A stretch of 53,874 nt of DNA from an uncultured Bacteroidota bacterium (GTDB lineage: Bacteria; Bacteroidota; Bacteroidia; Flavobacteriales; Flavobacteriaceae): NCBI GenBank assembly GCA_902598295.1, contig CACKBA010000008.1, positions 1 to 53,874 of the forward strand, in the 5' to 3' direction. How positions within the stretch are numbered: the first letter of the stretch is position 1; each line of letters begins with the position of its first letter. Under the pieces are notes generated by a model. That model made no database searches. It saw nothing but the letters and a program-made list of their open reading frames with translations, and was not told the DNA's origin. The translations under genes and the position numbers were made by a program. This document shows, one piece after another, positions 48,043-53,874 of this stretch.

Positions 48043-48067
48043 AAAAAGCCCTTTTTTAGGGCTTTTT
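48043..48067 (+). terminator. Bidirectional Rho-independent terminator
   Basis: AAAAAGCCC (48043-48051) and GGGCTTTTT (48059-48067) pair over 9 bp with a 7-nt loop, followed by more T. It lies between the 47338-48024 gene and the convergent lipoprotein gene whose stop is at 48068, with A and T runs on both sides, so it can end transcription in both directions. Confidence 0.88.
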
Positions 48068-49276
48068 TTATTTTAATTTTAGGAATCCAAATTCACCATT
48101 ATCTACTGCAATAATAGGTTTTCCGTCTAATGATATATCGATATCCTCCCCTGCCCAATCCTCACTATCTAGTCCATAAATTCCTTCCCACTCAATAGTA
48201 CCATCAGATGAAAACTTAATAGAATATACTTTCCATTGATTGGAGGATTCAGATGAATTATCACATGACGCAGAATATTCATCATATTCATCACCGGTTC
48301 CAGCAGTAATTATACAACCACCGTCATCAGTATGTGCGACTCCCCATACCTCATCATGAATGAAATTTTCGTCGAAACCTCTTGGGTTGCCTTTTTTTAC
48401 TTCCCATAACTTGTTGCCATCCATATCAATCTTCATCGTATAAGTATCCCAATTGGCAGTTTGTGATGTTGTATGACCACTTAAAAAAACTTCATTTTTA
48501 TCATTTACATCCATTGCAAAGCAATGATCAGATGCGGTTCCACCATAAGTATTAGACCAAATTACTTGACCAGACTGATTCATTTTAATTAGAGCATAAT
48601 CTTCAGCACCATCTGTAAGACCTGAAATGTAAATATCATTATTAATAGACTTAATCCTGTAAGCATGTGACATGTAACTCTTGATATCAATATTTTTAAT
48701 AATATTTCCGTCTAAATCTAATATGTGTAAACTTGATTCACCTTCTGAATAAAAATTGTTGTATTTATCTTCAGAATTGGTGTAACCAACTGCAAAAATT
48801 TGATTATTTACCAACAATAAGTGCTCAAATGCATCACTTCCTCCATTTTCATAGGTTTTTGAGAATAAAATATCTCCACTTTCTTTTTTTACTTTAACTA
48901 AAAAACTATCATCATTTTTTACTCCACATAATAAATACCCATCATCTGTCTCTAAAACTGAATTGCCAAAATTATGACCTGAATCAGTATATTCTTTTTG
49001 CCAAATTAATTGACCATTTTGATCGACTTTAACAACAAATATTTTTGCATTATTAGGTAAAAAACCTGTTTCACCAATTTGAATGTAACCACCATCGTTT
49101 GTAGAAAGAATATAATGTCCATGAGATTCCTCACCACTTCCACCATAGGACTTAAACCAATCTATAGAGGGTTTGTTTGGATATTCAATGGTTTCACAAC
49201 TTGAAATACTATCAACATCAGCAGAGCATGACATCAAAATGATTAAAATCAAACCTAATTTTAATTTAAATGTCAT
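48068..49276 (-). CDS. Beta-propeller-like lipoprotein
   Basis: Lipoprotein of 402 residues. The ATG at 49276 gives the signal MTFKLKLGLILIILMSC; longer frames start at 49303 or at a TTG. The mature part consists of repeats of the type NDGGYIQIGETG, KIFVVKVDQNGQLIWQKEYTDSG, ALIKMNQSGQVIWSNTYGGTASDHC and GCIITAGTGDEYD, i.e. the GG-Y...G-T...VVK-D..G...W pattern of bacterial beta-propellers. Seven-odd blades would fit the length. The function is unknown, probably binding at the cell surface. Its ATG lies only 10 bp from that of the divergent esterase copy B. Confidence 0.8.
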   Translation of the reverse strand: MTFKLKLGLILIILMSCSADVDSISSCETIEYPNKPSIDWFKSYGGSGEESHGHYILSTNDGGYIQIGETGFLPNNAKIFVVKVDQNGQLIWQKEYTDSGHNFGNSVLETDDGYLLCGVKNDDSFLVKVKKESGDILFSKTYENGGSDAFEHLLLVNNQIFAVGYTNSEDKYNNFYSEGESSLHILDLDGNIIKNIDIKSYMSHAYRIKSINNDIYISGLTDGAEDYALIKMNQSGQVIWSNTYGGTASDHCFAMDVNDKNEVFLSGHTTSQTANWDTYTMKIDMDGNKLWEVKKGNPRGFDENFIHDEVWGVAHTDDGGCIITAGTGDEYDEYSASCDNSSESSNQWKVYSIKFSSDGTIEWEGIYGLDSEDWAGEDIDISLDGKPIIAVDNGEFGFLKLK

Positions 49277-49286
49277 AATTTTAAAA

Positions 49287-50153
49287 ATGTTTATGTTTTC
49301 CATCAAGCACTTACTACTTATTTCAAAAATTATGCTGTTATCAATACTTGTATCATGTGAAGATAATGATAATCAGAGTGATTTTAACTCCTCAGTTGAG
49401 CTAAAAACAGAGACTATATTTATTGAACAAAATGTAAGTGGTGTTTTAGAGCAAAGACCTGTCATTATTCAAACTGAGTTAAACATTGACGAAAATAAAT
49501 TATATCCTGTTGTTTTTGGATTGCATGGTAACGGTGGAACAAATACAGTTTTTTTGAATAGACTGAAAAGATTTACTGACGAAGGAGAATTTGTTGGTAT
49601 TTATCCGCAAGGAATCCAAAAATCGTGGAATTTGGGTTCAGAAGCTTCCAGAGCTGATGATGTCCAATTTTTTAATTTAATCATTGAGGAATTAAAAAAA
49701 TATCAAAATTTAGATATGAACAAGGTATATGTAATTGGAAACTCAAATGGGTCGGGTATGGCCAACAAGTTGGGCGTAGAAACGAATCATTTCAAAGCCA
49801 TTGCACCCATCGTAAGTCAATTAATGGAAAGTATGCCATTAAAGTCAACAACTCAACCCCTATCAGTTTTTCAAGTTAATGGAGCTTTAGATCCAATCAT
49901 TCCGATCAATGGTGGTCCTGGACCTGGAACACATATTTTTTTAGATGCTCTGGAAAGTGCCAAATTGTGGGCAAATAAATTTAATTGTTTTGAACCTCAA
50001 ATTAGAATGATTGGAGAAGACACTCTATATGAATTTAAAAACTGTGATAATGGAAAAGAGGTTAGGTATTTAAGGATTGAAAATGGGGAACACAATGTTT
50101 TAAATTCTCCTTTTTTAATCAATGAGATTTGGAACTTCTTTCAAAGATTTTAA
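49287..50153 (+). CDS. Esterase lipoprotein, LpqC / PHB-depolymerase-like (copy B)
   Basis: Alpha/beta hydrolase of 288 residues from the ATG at 49287 (or 285 from 49293), with a lipoprotein signal ending SILVSC. It has VVFGLHGNGG, FVGIYPQGIQKSWN, nucleophile Ser in VIGNSNGSG, NGALDPIIPINGGPG and IENGEHNV, matching copy A at the same places. One difference: copy B has the classical HGNGG oxyanion loop, whereas copy A has HGRNV. A longer open frame upstream (from 49173) runs through the divergent gene and is not credited. It is followed 2 bp later by the DUF1295 gene. Confidence 0.83.
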   Translation: MFMFSIKHLLLISKIMLLSILVSCEDNDNQSDFNSSVELKTETIFIEQNVSGVLEQRPVIIQTELNIDENKLYPVVFGLHGNGGTNTVFLNRLKRFTDEGEFVGIYPQGIQKSWNLGSEASRADDVQFFNLIIEELKKYQNLDMNKVYVIGNSNGSGMANKLGVETNHFKAIAPIVSQLMESMPLKSTTQPLSVFQVNGALDPIIPINGGPGPGTHIFLDALESAKLWANKFNCFEPQIRMIGEDTLYEFKNCDNGKEVRYLRIENGEHNVLNSPFLINEIWNFFQRF

Positions 50154-50155
50154 CT

Positions 50156-50995
50156 ATGAAACATCACATTAAGAATTTATCAAATATTGTAATTGTATTT
50201 TTAATATGCATGGGTTTAGGATTTGCTACCCAAAATAAAATTGTAATTAATGGTATCATTTTGATTTTTATTATCCACTGGGTATTGTACATTCCTGCAA
50301 ATATTTTTAAAACTGAAAAATTTTTTGATTTAACAGGAAGCATCTCTTACATTTCTGTGATTTCTTACATACTATACTCAAAAACACAAAGTTTTGAGTC
50401 AGGAATAGGAGAAGTTATTGTTTCCCTCGCAATAATAATATGGTCTGCTAGATTAGGTACATTTTTGTTTCTAAGAATAAAAAAAGCCGGCGAGGACAAA
50501 AGATTTAGAGAATATAAAAAGTCATGGTCAAAATTTTTGGTTGCATGGACAACATCAGGAATGTGGGTAACAATATGCTCAGTATGTGCAATGACAGCGA
50601 TTGCATCGGAAAATATTATTGAACTTAACATTGCATTTTTTACGGGTCTTATTTTATTTATTATTGGATTTTCCATTGAGATAATAGCAGATTATCAGAA
50701 GACAAAATTTAGATCAATTAGTAAAAACAAAAATAAATTCATTTCATCAGGTTTGTGGTCAAAATCTAGACATCCAAACTATGTGGGAGAAATTATTCTT
50801 TGGCTAGGCATTTCTGTTATGTCATTTTCAAATCTGGAGGGACTACAATACATAACTCTTATCTCACCAATTTTTACCTATTGGTTACTTGTTTACGTAA
50901 GTGGGGTAATTATTTTGGAGAAAAGTGGTCAAGAAAAATGGGGGCATTTAAAAGAATACCAGGATTATATTAAAAAAACTCCGAAATTACTTTAA
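50156..50995 (+). CDS. DUF1295 integral membrane protein (steroid-reductase / ICMT-like)
   Basis: Membrane protein of 279 residues with about seven hydrophobic segments. The ATG at 50156 (MKHHIKNLSN) follows the esterase stop by 2 bp; a longer frame overlaps that gene and is unlikely. The C-terminal part has SSGLWSKSRHPNYVGEIILWLGI, the RHPNY motif typical of DUF1295 and isoprenylcysteine methyltransferase-like proteins, and EYQDYIKKTPKLL at the end. The catalysed reaction is unknown; NADPH or SAM binding has been proposed for relatives. Its 3' end overlaps the convergent xylanase by 9 bp. Confidence 0.88.
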   Translation: MKHHIKNLSNIVIVFLICMGLGFATQNKIVINGIILIFIIHWVLYIPANIFKTEKFFDLTGSISYISVISYILYSKTQSFESGIGEVIVSLAIIIWSARLGTFLFLRIKKAGEDKRFREYKKSWSKFLVAWTTSGMWVTICSVCAMTAIASENIIELNIAFFTGLILFIIGFSIEIIADYQKTKFRSISKNKNKFISSGLWSKSRHPNYVGEIILWLGISVMSFSNLEGLQYITLISPIFTYWLLVYVSGVIILEKSGQEKWGHLKEYQDYIKKTPKLL

Positions 50996-52339
50996 AACCA
51001 AATCGATTGGTCCATCTATATTTTTATCCACAGAGAAACTAAATTTGTATAGTTTTTTATCTATTAGAATCTCTCCCTCATAATCCCCATAGAATCCCCT
51101 AAATTCAAATAAATCGTTGATGTTTATTTTTTCACTTATTTCGGTTGTCCATGTTTCTTTTATTAACTGTTTCAAAGTTAAAAATGATTTTTTTGGAGAT
51201 AAATCTTTGTAAAGTAATCCCCCGGCATGTCCCCTCCAAGCATTTTTGTCAGTTAGGTTCCAAAAAGTAACGGAACTAACGCTTGGATGACTGAAAACAA
51301 GCGTGTAAAAATCTTTTAAATAAGATGCCTGGAAATTTTCATATTCAGGAAGGCTTGGTAAGTCCATTTCCTTACCATTTCTTAGGGACTCATCTCGCTT
51401 AGCTAAAAACTCTTGGTGATCTTTCCAATTATTAAATCTTTTCGAACTTGTTACCGTGATTTCTGTAAACTGAATGTTTTTTCCCAAAACTGCATAATCC
51501 TCAATCTGTTTCCAAACTTGACTTTCAGTCATGACATTATCATTTGACTGCATGTGAGCTTGCATCCCAATTGAACTGAAATTTAAATTTTTTTGAACAT
51601 AATATTCATTTATTTTAAAATATTCGGGGTCCTTTGCGTGGTAGTGATTGTTTGAATAATTCTTTTCAGGATTAACGCTATCAACAAATTCATAGATTTC
51701 TACCATTGCTGGATATATTCCACCTTTATAATTAATCCAGTCTTGAATGGCACTGTAGGGTATGTGAGGTTTAAATGGTCCAACCGGTTCATTGTACACA
51801 TCCCAGTCATTGATTTCTGGGTAAGTTTCAATTAATCTCCTCATGTGTGTTTTCATTGCAACCTCAAGTTCATCCAAATCTTTAGAATATCTTACCCAAT
51901 CCGGCATACCTTCATGCCACATTAAAGGATGACCTTTTAATCGGACATTATTTTTTATTGACCATTTAATTATATCATCATAATATTTGTCAATCTGTTT
52001 TCTACTGCTTCTTTCGTCTGTAAGTCCCCAATACATACCGACGGTTGCATAATTAAAAACCTCGTTAAATCTTTCGAGATATAGATCAAACATGTTGCCT
52101 CGCATCTTTCTCAACTGAGTAAAACCAACACCAAATTTAAAATCATGATTAATTAGTTTAATTTTTAATTTACCATTCTTTCTTTTGATATCAGTGGGGA
52201 AATTAAAGTTTAAAATCGCATTGGTTTTTCTAAATTTTTCAATCCTCTCACTAGCCCCTTCCAATTTCCATGGTTCATGAAAACTTGGATCTTGAGCAAA
52301 AATTAACAAAGGGAATATCAAATAGAATAAATATTTCAT
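50987..52339 (-). CDS. Endo-1,4-beta-xylanase, GH10
   Basis: Secreted glycoside hydrolase of 450 residues with a signal peptide (MKYLFYLIFPLLIFAQ). The GH10 (beta/alpha)8 barrel shows KGHPLMWHEGMPDWV, the acid/base E184 in DVYNEPVG and the nucleophile E293 in QFTEITVTS, followed by VTFWNLTDKNAWRGHAGGLL. A C-terminal 60-residue beta-rich extension (NDLFEFRGFYGDYEGEI) follows the barrel. It begins 1 bp after the sulfatase stop, so the two are cotranscribed, pointing to breakdown of a sulfated xylan-like polysaccharide. Confidence 0.93.
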   Translation of the reverse strand: MKYLFYLIFPLLIFAQDPSFHEPWKLEGASERIEKFRKTNAILNFNFPTDIKRKNGKLKIKLINHDFKFGVGFTQLRKMRGNMFDLYLERFNEVFNYATVGMYWGLTDERSSRKQIDKYYDDIIKWSIKNNVRLKGHPLMWHEGMPDWVRYSKDLDELEVAMKTHMRRLIETYPEINDWDVYNEPVGPFKPHIPYSAIQDWINYKGGIYPAMVEIYEFVDSVNPEKNYSNNHYHAKDPEYFKINEYYVQKNLNFSSIGMQAHMQSNDNVMTESQVWKQIEDYAVLGKNIQFTEITVTSSKRFNNWKDHQEFLAKRDESLRNGKEMDLPSLPEYENFQASYLKDFYTLVFSHPSVSSVTFWNLTDKNAWRGHAGGLLYKDLSPKKSFLTLKQLIKETWTTEISEKININDLFEFRGFYGDYEGEILIDKKLYKFSFSVDKNIDGPIDLVLK

Positions 52340-52340
52340 T

Positions 52341-53738
52341 TTAATAATGGGTTTTTATATAATCAGTGTCTTTTATTTTACCTATTAAATTTTTTTGAAC
52401 ATTCATCCACTTTGAAGGTTCATCAAGCGGATGTTGAGTAGGCTTAATTAGAGGGATATCTCCTAATGATACAATGTCATTTTGAGAGATCATCCACTCT
52501 TCTAGACTTTTACTCAGTTCATTAATAATATATTTTGATTCAGGGTTTTCTGCAATGTTATTTTTCTCATGAGGATCTAATTCCAAATCATACAACTCCA
52601 CATAAGGAATATTTGGCATTTTTTTGGCTCCAATTTCAATGAATTTATTTAGCACTCTTCCTTTGTTCAAGTTTTCTTTATAAACTTCAATGGAATTGAA
52701 ATTTTTAATCATTTTATACTTTCCGTTACTAATCATTCTAGATGGAAAAATAAATCCATTTCTTACGTTCTGTCTTGTAGAAACTCCATAAACAAAATCA
52801 TTCACTTTTTTGTCATTTCCAACTAATAGATCCCTAAAACTTTTTCCATCAAACTCATCGAAATTTCCTCCAGCAATATCTACAATTGTTGGTAGGATAT
52901 CAACCATGGTTAGTAATCTGTTAGACTCAATATTTTTTTTAATTTTTCCCGGCCATCTCACTACAACAGGAACTTTAAGTCCCTTTTGATATAATGTAAA
53001 CTTTCCTGAAATTCCATGATCGGAGGCATAAATAAACATGGTATTGTTTTTCAAATCATTACCATCAACAATATTTAGTATTCTCCCTAACTGGATATCG
53101 TCATATTTTATATTTTGATAGTATCCAGGTTTTTCTGGCGTAACTCCTCTATTATATGGATGGATTTTAATATCATCTAAATTATAATCAGTCTCATTAG
53201 GGTATGGTCCGTGTGGGAAATCACTTGCTAATACAAGACAAAATGGTTTTTTCACATTTTTTAAATAATTATCAATTGATTCAATATCTAATTGCTTGTT
53301 ATTCTTGTTTTGTATGTAATAGTCCCAAGCAAATGTGTTATATGGTCCAACGTGACTTTTTCCAGCTAAAACAACTTCATAACCAATCTCAGATAAATGT
53401 TGAACAATTGTTTTTGTATCTTTTTTAACATGGGTGTGGTTTGTATAACTACCATTTTTGAGGGGATACAAACCGGTATACAATTGCGATCTACTCGGTG
53501 TGCAAATTGCAGAAGCAGTATGGAAATTTGTAAACCTTATTCCTTCAGACGCCAATTTGTTCACATGGTCCGATTGCACATTTTCATTACCAAAAATATT
53601 GTAATCTAAAAAATCTTGATCATCTGAAAGGTATATGATAAAGTTTGGAGGATCTGAGGATATTTCATCATTGGTTCTAGGGCTGAAAAAGGCTATGATA
53701 GATATAGAAATTAAATAGATTAGAATTTTTATAGACAT
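52341..53738 (-). CDS. S1-family sulfatase (alkaline-phosphatase superfamily)
   Basis: Secreted sulfatase of 465 residues with an N-terminal signal (about 1-19). Metal ligands are D39/D40 in LSDDQD. The formylglycine site is C79 in CTPSRSQLYTG, the canonical C-x-P-x-R of S1 sulfatases. Later ligands lie in ASDHGISGKFTLYQKGLKVP. An anaerobic or aerobic maturase would be needed to make formylglycine; none is in the window. It heads a leftward operon with the GH10 xylanase 1 bp downstream, suggesting desulfation of the same polysaccharide. Confidence 0.93.
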   Translation of the reverse strand: MSIKILIYLISISIIAFFSPRTNDEISSDPPNFIIYLSDDQDFLDYNIFGNENVQSDHVNKLASEGIRFTNFHTASAICTPSRSQLYTGLYPLKNGSYTNHTHVKKDTKTIVQHLSEIGYEVVLAGKSHVGPYNTFAWDYYIQNKNNKQLDIESIDNYLKNVKKPFCLVLASDFPHGPYPNETDYNLDDIKIHPYNRGVTPEKPGYYQNIKYDDIQLGRILNIVDGNDLKNNTMFIYASDHGISGKFTLYQKGLKVPVVVRWPGKIKKNIESNRLLTMVDILPTIVDIAGGNFDEFDGKSFRDLLVGNDKKVNDFVYGVSTRQNVRNGFIFPSRMISNGKYKMIKNFNSIEVYKENLNKGRVLNKFIEIGAKKMPNIPYVELYDLELDPHEKNNIAENPESKYIINELSKSLEEWMISQNDIVSLGDIPLIKPTQHPLDEPSKWMNVQKNLIGKIKDTDYIKTHY

Positions 53739-53780
53739 CTTATTTAAAATTACATTGTTTTCTGTAGAACTTTCAAACTT

Positions 53781-53873
53781 TTATAAATTATTTAAAAACT
53801 TTTCTGTAAGTAATTTTGAATCTAATTCATAGTCTAAATTAAATTTGAATTTTTTATTGGGAAAATTAATCTT
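53781..53873 (-). CDS. C-terminal fragment of an unidentified protein, cut by the window edge
   Basis: On the minus strand a frame enters from the window edge and runs 30 codons to a TAA at 53783-53781, with composition like its neighbours (KINFPNKKFKFNLD then YELDSKLLTEKFLNNL). It ends 42 bp before the sulfatase start and would be the preceding gene of that operon. It is too short to identify. Confidence 0.4.
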   Translation of the reverse strand, partial: KINFPNKKFKFNLDYELDSKLLTEKFLNNL

Positions 53874-53874
53874 G

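Overview
The window is a low-GC, densely packed chromosomal segment from a member of the Bacteroidota, most likely a marine Flavobacteriia. The evidence is the gene set: fused SecDF, Bacteroidota-type RpoZ, a TonB receptor paired with a DUF4249 lipoprotein, BamD next to DapA, a DUF4835 secreted protein, and a tmRNA whose tag reads GENKYALAA. Promoter-like TAnnTTTG boxes occur and Shine-Dalgarno sequences are scarce. No taxonomic search was run, so this is inference from gene content.

Region 1-39,400 is core genome. It starts with a cut-off msrB, then lpdA, aroQ and an XerC/D recombinase, an RprXY-like two-component system, and a long leftward run: coaE, fabI, recN, DUF4835, coaBC, rpoZ, bamD, dapA, an uncharacterised gene, ligA, prmC and a GNAT acetyltransferase. 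Next come ribD, a thioesterase, dnaA, two cell-wall lytic enzymes (one is mltG), dapF, a DegP-type protease, trmD, rplS with a hairpin leader, icd, the TonB receptor pair, murQ, secDF, mdh, gyrB, asnB, ftsE, kdsA and ssrA (tmRNA).

Region 39,437-46,425, directly after ssrA, is an accessory island and the most interesting part. A leftward WYL-domain regulator is divergent from a retron. The retron consists of a structured RNA (40,506-40,716) with a clear a1/a2 stem, four msr hairpins and a long msd hairpin, followed by a retron reverse transcriptase and a translationally overlapping protein with an R-x4-H motif of HEPN RNases. A RecD-like SF1 helicase follows. The WYL/retron intergenic region and the DNA just upstream of the helicase carry the same palindromic site, 16 of 21 positions identical, with an identical AATATTTG box at the same offset. 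This suggests that one regulator controls both blocks and that regulator, retron RNA, RT, HEPN protein and helicase form one defence module. Three tightly linked genes follow the helicase: a secreted protein, a cytoplasmic unknown and a DUF1287 peptidase-like protein. They may belong to the same transcription unit.

Region 46,422-53,874 is an accessory exported-enzyme block: two paralogous LpqC/PHB-depolymerase-like esterase lipoproteins, a secreted unknown, a beta-propeller-like lipoprotein, a DUF1295 membrane protein, and a GH10 xylanase adjacent to an S1 sulfatase. It looks like a small polysaccharide (possibly sulfated or esterified xylan) degradation cluster without a SusC/SusD pair inside the window.
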